A stretch of DNA of 64,000 nucleotides from Pelagibius sp. Alg239-R121. Its GTDB lineage: Bacteria > Pseudomonadota > Alphaproteobacteria > Kiloniellales > Kiloniellaceae. Where the stretch lies: assembly GCF_947331435.1 (NCBI RefSeq), contig NZ_CAMZOF010000007.1:124001-188000 (forward strand), read 5' to 3'. A program made the position numbers and the translations under genes. Shown here piece after piece: positions 41,875 through 50,870 of the stretch; position 1 is the stretch's first letter; each line of letters begins with the position of its first letter. The notes under the pieces were generated by a model. It ran no database searches and had not been told where the DNA came from. It saw nothing but the letters and a program-made list of their open reading frames with translations.

Positions 41875-43041
41875 CTATCTTGACTGCGAACGAAATTGCA
41901 CTAGCAAATTGATCGCTCCAACGAGCGACAGGACGATCAATGCGGCAACCGGGAGGACGGAGAGTCCCGTGTTCATGGCCAACAAGCTCGCTAAACCTGA
42001 TCCAAAAGCGATCCCCAAATAGCTAGCAGACGAATTTACTGCCAAGATTAGGGCATGCCGATCCTGGTGGACGATTTCAACCAGTCGACTCTGCTGGGGT
42101 GTCGTAAACAAGGTTCCAGCAAAGGCGCATCCTGCGAGTACGAGTGTTCCGTAAACCGGGCCGAGGTCAGCATTCATAAGCAGAAGCAGGGCGGCCAGAC
42201 CGGTGATACTGACCCACACGAGTACATCCGATCCTACGCGATCAGTCAGAAAACCAGCGGCAGCATTCCCGGCAACACCAAAGATGCCGAACAGCAGGAT
42301 TGCGGCCGGCAGGCCTGCATCGCTCACACTGAATTCTTGGCCAAGCAATTCCCCCATCAGAGAATAAATCGTAAACTGGGCAGCCAGCATTCCCAGCGTT
42401 GCCAGCAAGACCATTGTGGGTTTCCAAAGGCCAACGCTGGGGGTTTCATCCTGCCCACCATCGCCCACGGCGATCGTTTCGTTCGGAAGAACGGCAAGCA
42501 CAAGAAGCAAAAGCAACAGTGCCGCAACGGCAATCGCTGCCATCGCGCCTCGCCAATCAAGCATCAGCGTGAGCCATGTCATGATTGGCACGCCCGCCAC
42601 TGTAGATAGCGTGAAACCGGTAAAGACGATGGCAAGAACCGCGCCTCTGCGGCCGACCGGGGTCATTGCGACAGCAACTGCTGCACTTGTCGGCGCGATC
42701 AGTGAGCTTCCCAGGGCGGCAGCAATACGTGAAAACAGCAGACTTGAAAATCCCGCAGCGAGCGCTGCCCATGTCAAAGCGGCTGTCAGTATGACCGTGC
42801 CGACGATAATGAGACTACGCGGCGAATAGCGTTTTCCCAACGCAAACTGCGCGATTGGTGCGACGACAGCGAACGTCGCTGCAAATGCAGTCACCAGCCA
42901 GCCAGCAGCGCCGGGTGAAACCGCCAGATCGCGGGTCATCGCGGGGCCGACTCCAAGTATGCTGAGCGACGTTGTTCCTATGACAAACATGCCTAGCGAG
43001 AGGATCCACGGAACTAGATGGCTGTGTTTGAAAGCCGGCAT
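41875..43041 (-). CDS. MFS transporter (DHA1 type)
   Basis: This 388-residue inner-membrane protein has 12 hydrophobic segments with the usual MFS marks: an early FALGKRYSPRSLIIVGTVI loop between segments 2 and 3 and FLTDRVGSDVLVWV at the equivalent place in the second half. The segment-5 region reads FTGFTLSTVAGVPIMTWL, typical of AraJ-like sugar or drug efflux pumps. It follows a LysR gene on the same strand after a 220-bp gap; co-regulation is possible. Confidence 0.9.
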   Translation of the reverse strand: MPAFKHSHLVPWILSLGMFVIGTTSLSILGVGPAMTRDLAVSPGAAGWLVTAFAATFAVVAPIAQFALGKRYSPRSLIIVGTVILTAALTWAALAAGFSSLLFSRIAAALGSSLIAPTSAAVAVAMTPVGRRGAVLAIVFTGFTLSTVAGVPIMTWLTLMLDWRGAMAAIAVAALLLLLLVLAVLPNETIAVGDGGQDETPSVGLWKPTMVLLATLGMLAAQFTIYSLMGELLGQEFSVSDAGLPAAILLFGIFGVAGNAAAGFLTDRVGSDVLVWVSITGLAALLLLMNADLGPVYGTLVLAGCAFAGTLFTTPQQSRLVEIVHQDRHALILAVNSSASYLGIAFGSGLASLLAMNTGLSVLPVAALIVLSLVGAINLLVQFRSQSR

Positions 43042-43261
43042 AGGGTTACTTCATATGACCAATAGGCAACTATGAGTCTTGTCTGACGGTGAGGGTATCG
43101 CAGCATCATCCCTCTAAAATAAAGAAGAATCGGCGCGCGTGAGTTTTCTATTTGATCGCAAGGCGTTATTGAAAGCAGACTTTGGCAAAAGCTTGGAAGG
43201 TTTAGTTTTTTCATTAAAACTGCCTCCGTCGTAGACCTGTGGATTACCGCTTTTTGGGCCT

Positions 43262-44230
43262 TCATTCAGATCTGTCTGTCGTCAACCAATCCAGAAATGC
43301 CTTGGCGGCTGGACGCCCGAAGGCGGTTGTTGATCCCACCGCAGCATAAAGTGCACCGGTGGCCCAGACCGGGCCAGTCTGGACCAGCGTTCCCTTGGCA
43401 ATGTCACGTGAAATCAAGAACCCGGGCAGCAAGGCAGACCCGCTGTCCGCCAGTACGCCCTCGCGGATCATGTAGAAGTGGTCGAAGGCGAGTTGGGGTT
43501 GAGAACCTGAAACTGGCCGGCCTGAGCCTGCTTGGCCTGAAACCACCCGACCGGGGGAGGCCGTGATGGCGCGAGCTTCGGCGAAGGCGTCCCAGGCGTT
43601 GGGGCGGGTGGTGTGTGCGAGGCGGGGTGCGGTCCAGAAGTCGGCGACGGTCTCGATACCGTGTTGGGCTTTGAATTCCGGACTGCAGACGGCGATCATC
43701 TCTTCACGGAACAGGACCTTCGCGGTCAGGGGCGTCCAGCCGCCGTGACCCCAGGTTAGGACGATGTCCAAGAGAGATGGGTCCCAGTTCACCGGGTCTT
43801 TGTGGGCCGCACTGAAGTCCGCATCGACTGTCGAGACCGTAACGGAGAGTCCGGGATGAAGCTGTGCGAAGGCCTGGAGGCGCGGCGCTAACCAAAGACC
43901 GCCCAGGGAGGGCAGGACGCCGATCCGCAAGCTTCCGGTCAGTGAGCCGCTCAACTCGAGTCGGGTGGTTTCGATCTGACGCAGGATCGAAGTTGCGCTC
44001 TCGGCCAGCCGCAGGCCGTCAGTCGTTATTTTGACTGTGCGGCCCTGGCGCGTGAAGAGAGCGACCCCGAGGTGGCTCTCTAAGGATTGGATGCGCCGGG
44101 AGACTGCGCCCTGGGTCAATCCGAGTTCCTGTGCCGCACGGGTGAAGCTGCCGAGGCGTGCGGCCGCTTCGATGGCGGGTAGGGCAGCCAGAACGAGAGA
44201 ATCCGTCGCGCGGGGTGGTGATTTTTGCAT
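43262..44230 (-). CDS. LysR family regulator (GcvA-like) with a Gly/Ser insert
   Basis: This 322-residue regulator has a LysR winged helix at about residues 13-75 (LPAIEAAARLGSFTRAAQELGLTQGAVSRRIQSLE, in part) and an effector domain from about residue 95. An unusual low-complexity stretch VVSGQAGSGRPVSGSQPQ sits near residue 235, where relatives usually have none; it appears to come from small DNA duplications. It is divergent from the class V aminotransferase gene, and an inverted repeat CATGA-N7-TCATG overlaps its start codon. Confidence 0.88.
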   Translation of the reverse strand: MQKSPPRATDSLVLAALPAIEAAARLGSFTRAAQELGLTQGAVSRRIQSLESHLGVALFTRQGRTVKITTDGLRLAESATSILRQIETTRLELSGSLTGSLRIGVLPSLGGLWLAPRLQAFAQLHPGLSVTVSTVDADFSAAHKDPVNWDPSLLDIVLTWGHGGWTPLTAKVLFREEMIAVCSPEFKAQHGIETVADFWTAPRLAHTTRPNAWDAFAEARAITASPGRVVSGQAGSGRPVSGSQPQLAFDHFYMIREGVLADSGSALLPGFLISRDIAKGTLVQTGPVWATGALYAAVGSTTAFGRPAAKAFLDWLTTDRSE

Positions 44231-44244
44231 GAGTTTTAATCATG
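44228..44244. promoter_or_regulatory. Inverted repeat at the LysR start, candidate operator
   Basis: CATGA-GTTTTAA-TCATG contains a T-N11-A LysR box, and CATGAGTT recurs 13 bp on. It includes the regulator's own start codon, which would suit autoregulation in the divergent gap. Confidence 0.35.
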
Positions 44245-44359
44245 AGTTATTGCTCGAATTAAAGCTTTTTACCGCGTGAATGATGGTGGTATCAAGCAAC
44301 TCTCCTGCCAAGGCAGTTATGCCCCGCGCCGTGACAAGCGGCGAAAGAAGGAAAAGAAG

Positions 44360-45616
44360 ATGCTTGGATCCAACGAAAACCTTATCCACGACGTCCGCGC
44401 GAAGTTTGCGCATGTGGATAGCTGCCCATACCAGGGGACACGAGTGTTCTTTGAGAATGCCGGCGGTGCTCTGACCTTGAATTCCGTGGCCGAGAAGTCG
44501 CAGGAAATGGCGGCGATTCCGGACAATCAGGGGCGCGACAATCCGGCGGCCCATGAGCTGGTCCGGATTATCGCCAAGGCCAAGGACGACACAAAGCTGT
44601 TTTTCAATGCTTCGGGCGGTCAGGTTTTCGTGGGCGAGAGTGGCACGGAACTGCTTTTCCGTTTAATCAGCGCTGCCATACTGGGCGCCGAAAAGGGCGG
44701 CATTGTTTTGGGCAGCACACTGGAGCATCCGGCCTCGCGCAGCGCCTGCATCCGCTGGGCCGATATCGCCGGCAAGGACTATGTCAGCGTACCGCATAAT
44801 GCGGAAACCGGATCGGTGACGGCCGAAGACTACTTGCCACACATCAGCCCAGACACCCGGGTGGCGACCATTCTGCACACCTCACCGGTCAGCGGCATGG
44901 CGGTGGATGTCGGTGCGATCGCGAAGGCAATCCGAAACGTTGCACCGGACTGCTATATCATTATCGACGGCATCCAGCATGCGGCGCATGGTGGCATCGA
45001 TATCGATTCCTACGGCATCGATGGATATGTGATCTCGCCCTACAAGGCCTTCTCGCGTCACGGCTATGGTCTTGCCTGGATCTCGGACCGCTTTACCCAG
45101 CTGCCGCATGACGGTCTGATTGGTGCGCCGCAGGCGCAGTGGGAGCTCGGAACACGGGACACCGGAGCCTACGCGACCTTTTCGGAGGTCGTGGCCTATT
45201 TTGAATGGCTGGGCAGCCAGGTGACCGATTCAACCGACCGCCGCGCGCGAATTGAAGCGGCGGGGAAGGCGATCCATGCTCACGAAAAGGACCTCACCGA
45301 CGCCATGCTTTTTGGCATTGGGAATCTCAAAGGCTTGACTGAAATGCCCGAAGTCGGCGTTCTCTGCGGTGCTGAAAATCCTCTGCGCGAGGGATTGGTC
45401 TCCATGACCGTAAAGGGAATGGACGCAGAGACACTGGTTTCGGCGCTACGTGAGCGCGGCATCCGGGTTCATGCCCGCAAGGCGGATCACTACTCGGCAA
45501 ACATTCTCACACCTCTCGGTCTCGAAGACTGCGTCAGAGTGTCGATGTGCCACTACAACAGCGAGCAGGAAGTCGCGCAATTCCTGACTGCAATGCAGGA
45601 AATTGTTGCGCTGTAA
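44360..45616 (+). CDS. Class V aminotransferase / cysteine-desulfurase-like PLP enzyme
   Basis: This 418-residue fold-type I enzyme has the PLP Lys in SPYKAFSRHGYGLAW (about residue 245), the cofactor Asp-Gln region IIDGIQHAAHGGID, and a substrate-side TRVFFENAGGALTLNSVAE at the N-terminus. This matches cysteine desulfurase-like (SufS/CsdA and kynureninase-like) aminotransferases, yet no sulfur-transfer partners are near. I chose ATG 44360 because AAGGAAAAG precedes it. The gene is divergent from LysR, so it probably has a catabolic role on an amino acid induced by that regulator. The substrate is open. Confidence 0.85.
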   Translation: MLGSNENLIHDVRAKFAHVDSCPYQGTRVFFENAGGALTLNSVAEKSQEMAAIPDNQGRDNPAAHELVRIIAKAKDDTKLFFNASGGQVFVGESGTELLFRLISAAILGAEKGGIVLGSTLEHPASRSACIRWADIAGKDYVSVPHNAETGSVTAEDYLPHISPDTRVATILHTSPVSGMAVDVGAIAKAIRNVAPDCYIIIDGIQHAAHGGIDIDSYGIDGYVISPYKAFSRHGYGLAWISDRFTQLPHDGLIGAPQAQWELGTRDTGAYATFSEVVAYFEWLGSQVTDSTDRRARIEAAGKAIHAHEKDLTDAMLFGIGNLKGLTEMPEVGVLCGAENPLREGLVSMTVKGMDAETLVSALRERGIRVHARKADHYSANILTPLGLEDCVRVSMCHYNSEQEVAQFLTAMQEIVAL

Positions 45617-45732
45617 GACCGGGGCGACCGGGCTGCTATTCTCAATGAAGAGGGCGGGCATGTCGCCTTGCTGTGGAGCGCCTGCCTGATTCACCCTGCA
45701 GCATAAAATTCAGTGGTTTTTCCTCCGGTCTC

Positions 45733-45764
45733 TTGAAATTTAACGCCTGTCGTGTATATTCACG
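45733..45764 (+). promoter_or_regulatory. marR promoter with MarR palindrome (45751-45764)
   Basis: TTGAAA (45733-45738) and TATATT (45755-45760) are 16 bp apart. The palindrome CGTG-TATATT-CACG covers the -10. The predicted transcription start falls at or one base before the ATG at 45767, so the marR mRNA may be leaderless. Confidence 0.6.
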
Positions 45765-45766
45765 TT

Positions 45767-46228
45767 ATGAGCAACGAACGCACAAAACTGGACCTGAAGG
45801 CAGCCGCAAGAGAGGCGAGTCAGAGTTGTGCCTGTCTCAAGGTGCGACAGGCATCCCGGATGATCACCAAGACCTATGAAGAGGCTTTGCGCCCAACCGG
45901 CCTAAAGGCGACGCAATACACGATGCTGTCGGCGGCCACGCTGGCTGACGGGGCTGTTTCGCTGACCGACCTGGCGGAGGCGCTGGGAATGGATCGCAGT
46001 ACCTTCAGCCGTAACCTTGGTCCGCTGGAACGTCAGGGACTGGTCGAGCTCACGGACGATGGCTACGGACGCGCCCGAAGCGTCAAGCTGACCGAAGCAG
46101 GCGCTAAACTCTACGCGCAGGCCGTCCCGCTCTGGCAGAGTGCCCAAAGAGATTTACGAACAGCCCTTGGCGAAGAGGGTTGGCAGGCATTCCACACACA
46201 GATGTCATCGGCGGCAAATTACGCCTGA
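45767..46228 (+). CDS. MarR family regulator with an OhrR-position Cys pair
   Basis: This 153-residue repressor has a MarR winged helix (VSLTDLAEALGMDRSTFSRNLGPLERQGLVEL and the basic wing DDGYGRARSVKLTEAG). Its N-terminal helix carries CAC at residues 21 and 23 in SCACLKVRQASRMITKTYEEAL, which lines up by eye with the peroxide-sensing Cys of OhrR, so thiol sensing is possible. The start ATG lacks a Shine-Dalgarno because the operator lies directly before it; GTG 45752 is the alternative. It precedes the RND-fusion and DUF1302 genes, and the same palindrome lies in front of both units. Confidence 0.88.
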   Translation: MSNERTKLDLKAAAREASQSCACLKVRQASRMITKTYEEALRPTGLKATQYTMLSAATLADGAVSLTDLAEALGMDRSTFSRNLGPLERQGLVELTDDGYGRARSVKLTEAGAKLYAQAVPLWQSAQRDLRTALGEEGWQAFHTQMSSAANYA

Positions 46229-46288
46229 CAGATTCCGGGAAAAGGGAGACCGATATGCCGTTTTCGAACGATCCGTTTAACTCTATAA

Positions 46289-46302
46289 CGTGTATATACA
46301 CG
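46289..46302 (+). promoter_or_regulatory. MarR palindrome before the RND-fusion gene
   Basis: CGTGTATATACACG is a perfect 14-bp palindrome matching the marR site in 13 of 14 bases. A TATAAC at 46284-46289 may be the -10, so bound MarR would block this promoter. Confidence 0.65.
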
Positions 46303-46343
46303 ACACAAAGAGATATTTCTCTTGCCGCTGTAGGAGCGGTTTC

Positions 46344-49300
46344 ATGATTAGAGAAAACGCATTTGCTAGACGGTTTTTTATGGCCGTGACCGCTTTTCCC
46401 AAAACGGTTCTTTTCTTCAGTTTTCTGGCGATCCTGGGTGCCGCTGCATTCCTGCCTCTGCTGAACAAGGATACGACTCCGGACGCCTTCATCGCTGCCG
46501 ACAATCCCGCGGTGATCTACCGCGACAAAGTGAAAGAAATCTTCGGCCTGGACGACCCCTTCGTTGTGGCTGTGATCGACCGGCGGGAGCGCGGCATTTA
46601 CAATCCGGTGACACTCGGACTGGTGCAGGATCTTTCCGAGCAGCTTGGGAAACTGCGGAATGTCGACCCGGATCGGGTCACCAGCCTTGCGACCGAGAGC
46701 AACATCGTCGGAACTGAAGACGGTATGGAGGTCGATGATTTTTATGAGCTCGGGACAGGCCGCAGTCTCGACCCCGCAGCGCTGAAGGCTGCGATCGAAG
46801 ATTTCCCGCTCTATCAGGGCGCTTTGGTTGCCAGGGACGGCAGCGCGACACTGATCGTGGCCGAGGTCATCGACCATACCTTAAGCCAGTCTACTTATGA
46901 CGAGATCCGCGCGATCGTCGACGCAAGTATCCTGCCGGAGGGTGTGGAGGTTCACGTGGCGGGCGAGGGGGCGATCTCTGGCTTCCTGGGAACCTACATC
47001 GACAATGACGCGACACGCCTGAATCCGCTGACGGCCGTGGTGATTACCCTGGTCCTTGTGGTGGCGTTCCGGACCTTCGCCGGCGCGCTTCTGCCCAACA
47101 TAATCGTGCTCGCTACGGCGGCGGCGGCGTTGGGGCTGATGGCCGCGTTCGGGGTTTCCTTCTTCGTCATTACGAACGGGCTGTTACCGATCCTGATCGG
47201 CATCGCGGTGGCGGACTCCATCCATGTGCTGAGCGATTACTACGAACTGGCCGTCACGCATCCCGAACTCAGCCGCCGCGAAGTGATCGTACGGGCGATG
47301 CAGCGGATGTACCGGCCCATCACCCTGACCACGCTGACGACGATCGCCGGCTTCATGGGCCTTTTCATCGGCGCCGAAATGCCACCGATGAAATACTTCG
47401 GCCTCTTTGCAGCGATCGGGGTTACGGCAGCCTGGTTCTATACCATCCTCGTTCTGCCGGCGGCGGTTACGCTCTTCAAGGTGAAGCCAAGCAACGCCTT
47501 CGCTCTCAATAAATCAACCGACGTCTATGGCCGTTTGATGACGCGCTTTGGCCATATTGTTCTTCGGCACCCGCGGACCGTGGTCGCCGTCGTTGCCGCT
47601 GTTGCGATTACCGGTGCTGTCGGCGCTTCCAGGGTGATTGTGGAGGAGTCGCAGATCGAAAACTTTCAACGCGATGAGCCGATTTACCTCGCCGACCAGG
47701 TTATGAACCAGGTGTTCGACGGCACGAACTACATCGACATGGTGGTCGAAACGCCCAACCGGGAAGACCTTTTCAAGCCGGATAATCTGGCACGGATCGA
47801 GGCACTCCAACGTTACGCCGAGACCCTCGACGGCGTGCAGGGCTCGACCTCCGTCGTTGACTACATCAAGCAGATGCATAAGGCGGTCAATGAGAATCGG
47901 CAGGAGTTTTATAGCATTCCGGACGATGACTTCCTGATCGCGCAGCTGTTCCTGCTCTATTCTACCTCGGCCAATCCAACCGACTTCGAAGAAGAGGTCG
48001 ACTACGACTATCGGCGTGCCAACATCCGGCTCAACCTGAACAGCAGCCTGTACCGCAGCAATCGCGAGGTGATTGCCGCGCTGGAAGATTACGTTGCGAA
48101 AGAGTTCATCGACGGCGGCATGACAGTCAATCTGTCGGGGCGTGTCTATGTGAACTTCCATTGGCTGAACACCATCGGTGACAACCACCTGCGCAGCCTG
48201 ACGATCTCGCTGGTGCTGGTTTGGCTGATGGCGTCGCTGGTGTTCCGTTCGGCACTGGCGGGTGCCTTTGCCCTTATCCCCGTCGGGATGTCGATCCTGC
48301 TGATCTATGCGGTGATGGGTTTCAGCGGGATCTGGTTGGGCGTCGGGACCTCGATGTTTGCCGCAATCGCCATCGGTCTCGGTATCGACTTTTCCATCCA
48401 TACGATCGATCGCATGAAGGAGTTAGCCATGACGGGTTCAGGTTCGTTCGACGAGCGCATCGCGCCGCTATTTCCCTCCACCGGCCGGGCATTGTTCTTC
48501 AACTTCGCTGCCATCGGCTTGGGTTTCGCCGTGCTCACCACCAGCGAGGTTCCGCCGTTGCTGAAGTTCGGTGTGCTGGTCGGCATCGCTGTCGCTGCCG
48601 CTTTCATCGCCAGCATGGCGATCATGCCTGCACTCGCGAAGCTATTGAAACCCCGTTTCATCTGGCCTGAACAGGCACCTCACAGCGATGCTGTGGGCTT
48701 GAAGCCTTCAAGCGTCAAAGCTGCGGTTGCAGCAATTGCCATGACAGGGATTGCCTTGTTGGCGGTTGCTGGGAAGGCGGATGCGGAAGACTTACCCGAC
48801 GGTCGGGAAATCATGCAGCGGGTTGTCGACCGCGACGAGGGTGAGTGGGTGACGCGCACGCTGATCATGGAGATGACCGACCGCAGCGGCACGACCCGCA
48901 AAAGAGAGACGGCAGCCTTCCGGCGCTACTACGGTCAGGAAAAGCGTACGGTCATGTTTTACAAGTCGCCTACCAACGTAAAGGGTACCGGATTTCTGAC
49001 CTACGACTACCCGGAAGCCGATAAGGATGACGATCAGTGGCTCTATCTGCCGGCGTTGCGCAAGGTGCGCCGTATCTCGGCATCGGACCGGGGCGACTAT
49101 TTCCTCGGCACTGATCTGACCTACGAGGACATGAAAAAGGAAAACAAGGTCGCCCTTGAGGACTATGATTTCACGACTATCGGTCAAGAAAAAGTAGACG
49201 GCCACACGACCTTTATTGTCGAGGGTGTGCCCGTTAGTGAAGAAATCGCGAATGAACTCGGGTATAGTAAAGCCGTGTGGCGAGTCGACTCGGCGATTTG

Positions 49301-49523
49301 GATCTCCCGCGAGGCGGAGATGTGGGATGTAAACGGTAATCCGCTGAAGACGATCCGCTCGACGGAGATTGAGGCGGTCGACGGGATTTGGACGGTGCAT
49401 CGCATTCATGTGGAGAATCACAAGACGAGACACCAGACGCTCTTCCGCTTCGGCGACATCGACTACAAATCGGAAATCAAAGACAAGGTATTCAAGACAC
49501 GGAATCTGAAACGGGGGCTGTAA
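46344..49523 (+). CDS. RND/MMPL-type transporter fused to a LolA-like outer-membrane lipoprotein-sorting domain
   Basis: This 1059-residue protein joins two parts usually encoded separately. Residues 1-780 form an RND permease: a first membrane segment at about 20-40, a large periplasmic loop, then two membrane blocks with Asp-containing motifs LIGIAVADSIHVLSDYYE (near 290) and AIAIGLGIDFSIHTIDRMKE (near 682). Residues 793-814 (AAVAAIAMTGIALLAVAGKADA) look like a signal peptide ending in a peptidase site. Residues 815-1059 match the LolA-like outer-membrane lipoprotein-sorting family (GREIMQRVVDRDEGEWVTRT, FLTYDYPEADKDDDQWLYLP). The ATG follows GGAGCGG; a GTG at 46290 lies in the MarR palindrome. 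It probably moves a lipid or hydrophobic compound to the DUF1302 protein. Confidence 0.9.
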   Translation: MIRENAFARRFFMAVTAFPKTVLFFSFLAILGAAAFLPLLNKDTTPDAFIAADNPAVIYRDKVKEIFGLDDPFVVAVIDRRERGIYNPVTLGLVQDLSEQLGKLRNVDPDRVTSLATESNIVGTEDGMEVDDFYELGTGRSLDPAALKAAIEDFPLYQGALVARDGSATLIVAEVIDHTLSQSTYDEIRAIVDASILPEGVEVHVAGEGAISGFLGTYIDNDATRLNPLTAVVITLVLVVAFRTFAGALLPNIIVLATAAAALGLMAAFGVSFFVITNGLLPILIGIAVADSIHVLSDYYELAVTHPELSRREVIVRAMQRMYRPITLTTLTTIAGFMGLFIGAEMPPMKYFGLFAAIGVTAAWFYTILVLPAAVTLFKVKPSNAFALNKSTDVYGRLMTRFGHIVLRHPRTVVAVVAAVAITGAVGASRVIVEESQIENFQRDEPIYLADQVMNQVFDGTNYIDMVVETPNREDLFKPDNLARIEALQRYAETLDGVQGSTSVVDYIKQMHKAVNENRQEFYSIPDDDFLIAQLFLLYSTSANPTDFEEEVDYDYRRANIRLNLNSSLYRSNREVIAALEDYVAKEFIDGGMTVNLSGRVYVNFHWLNTIGDNHLRSLTISLVLVWLMASLVFRSALAGAFALIPVGMSILLIYAVMGFSGIWLGVGTSMFAAIAIGLGIDFSIHTIDRMKELAMTGSGSFDERIAPLFPSTGRALFFNFAAIGLGFAVLTTSEVPPLLKFGVLVGIAVAAAFIASMAIMPALAKLLKPRFIWPEQAPHSDAVGLKPSSVKAAVAAIAMTGIALLAVAGKADAEDLPDGREIMQRVVDRDEGEWVTRTLIMEMTDRSGTTRKRETAAFRRYYGQEKRTVMFYKSPTNVKGTGFLTYDYPEADKDDDQWLYLPALRKVRRISASDRGDYFLGTDLTYEDMKKENKVALEDYDFTTIGQEKVDGHTTFIVEGVPVSEEIANELGYSKAVWRVDSAIWISREAEMWDVNGNPLKTIRSTEIEAVDGIWTVHRIHVENHKTRHQTLFRFGDIDYKSEIKDKVFKTRNLKRGL

Positions 49524-50864
49524 ATGCGGGGGAATCCGAGAGGATGTTTTAGAACGCCTCTCATCATGATCTGCTGTTTCGTCCAGCCGGCTCTGGTCTC
49601 TGCCGAAAACCTGCTGGACGAAGCAGAATTTTCAGCACTTTTGGAGACGCGCTTCGGATGGGAAACAGAGCGCGACGAGCTGCAATTCGGTGAGGCCGTC
49701 TTCACGCCGGAAGTCAACATGCGCCTCGGCGAGAGCGTGAAGCTGAATGGCATTTTCAGGTTTCGCGGCGACACAGAAGACCGGCTGGAACCCGGCCGTC
49801 CGTCGGAGGATAACCGGGATGCCATCTCAGAACGCGCGTTCGTCGGCGATGACGTCGACATCGAACTGCGTGAACTCTATCTGGATATCGATTTAGAAGA
49901 CGCCTTTGTGCGGCTGGGCAAACAGCAGGTGGTCTGGGGAGAGGCCGACGGACTGAAGGTCCTGGATGTCATCAATCCGCAGTCCTTTCGCGAGTTCATC
50001 CTGCCCGAGTTCGAGGATTCGCGCATTCCCCTCTGGACGGTAAATGCCGAGATTCCCGTGGGCGAAGACAGCCTGGTTCAGCTGCTCTGGATTCCCGATC
50101 AGACTTACAATGACATTCCCGACTCTGATGCTGCCTTTGCCTTCTCTTCGCCGCGGCTTGTGCCGCGATTGCCGGCCGGTGTAACCGTCCTCAGCACCGA
50201 ATTCGACCGGCCAAACAGTTTCGTCGAAGACTCAGATGCCGGTGCGCGCTTTACAACCTTTCTGGACGGCTGGGAACTTTCAGCAAATTACTTTTTTCAC
50301 TACAGCGACACTCCCGTCACGCGACGGCGTTTGCTTCCCGGCGGTGTCGCAGTGACGCAAGATTATGAGCGGACGCATCTGCTGGGCGGAAGCTTCAATA
50401 ACGCGTTCGATGACTGGGTGGTGCGCGGCGAAGTCGGTTATTCGACCGATCGCTTTTTTATCACTGAAGACGCTGGCGACAGCGATGGTGTCGTGAAATC
50501 AGGCGAGGTGAGTTATGTTCTGGGGCTCGATTACCAGGGGATCACCGATACCTTTCTCAGTGCTCAGCTCTTTCAGTCTTTCATCGCCGACCACGAGGAC
50601 GGAATTGTTCAGGATCAGGTCGAAACCTCCGCAACTTTCCTGGTCGAACGCACCTTCGAGAACGAGACCATCAAACTGAGCCTGCTGGTTATTCAGAGCC
50701 TTAACGAAGGAGACGGGGTCGTGCAGGCTGAGTTGGATTATCAGCTCTATAGTGACGTCAATCTTACTCTTGGCGCCGATATCTTCTACGGCGATGAAGA
50801 CGGCCTCTTTGGGCAGTTCCGGAATCGCGACCGGATCACATTCGGCGTGACCGTTGGTTTCTAG
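49524..50864 (+). CDS. DUF1302-type outer-membrane beta-barrel protein
   Basis: This 446-residue protein has an atypical signal peptide (PLIMICCFVQPALVSA, cleavage near residue 27) and a long beta-rich body ending in Phe (RITFGVTVGF), the outer-membrane insertion mark. Internal features such as DDVDIELRELYLDIDLEDAFVRLGKQQVVWGEADGLKVLDVINP (in part) are typical of the DUF1302 family. The start follows the RND-fusion stop with no gap, so the two are one unit, and DUF1302 proteins often accompany RND and LolA-like or DUF1329 proteins in lipid or steroid handling. It ends six bases from the convergent dehydratase gene. Confidence 0.85.
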   Translation: MRGNPRGCFRTPLIMICCFVQPALVSAENLLDEAEFSALLETRFGWETERDELQFGEAVFTPEVNMRLGESVKLNGIFRFRGDTEDRLEPGRPSEDNRDAISERAFVGDDVDIELRELYLDIDLEDAFVRLGKQQVVWGEADGLKVLDVINPQSFREFILPEFEDSRIPLWTVNAEIPVGEDSLVQLLWIPDQTYNDIPDSDAAFAFSSPRLVPRLPAGVTVLSTEFDRPNSFVEDSDAGARFTTFLDGWELSANYFFHYSDTPVTRRRLLPGGVAVTQDYERTHLLGGSFNNAFDDWVVRGEVGYSTDRFFITEDAGDSDGVVKSGEVSYVLGLDYQGITDTFLSAQLFQSFIADHEDGIVQDQVETSATFLVERTFENETIKLSLLVIQSLNEGDGVVQAELDYQLYSDVNLTLGADIFYGDEDGLFGQFRNRDRITFGVTVGF

Positions 50865-50870
50865 TCAGAC

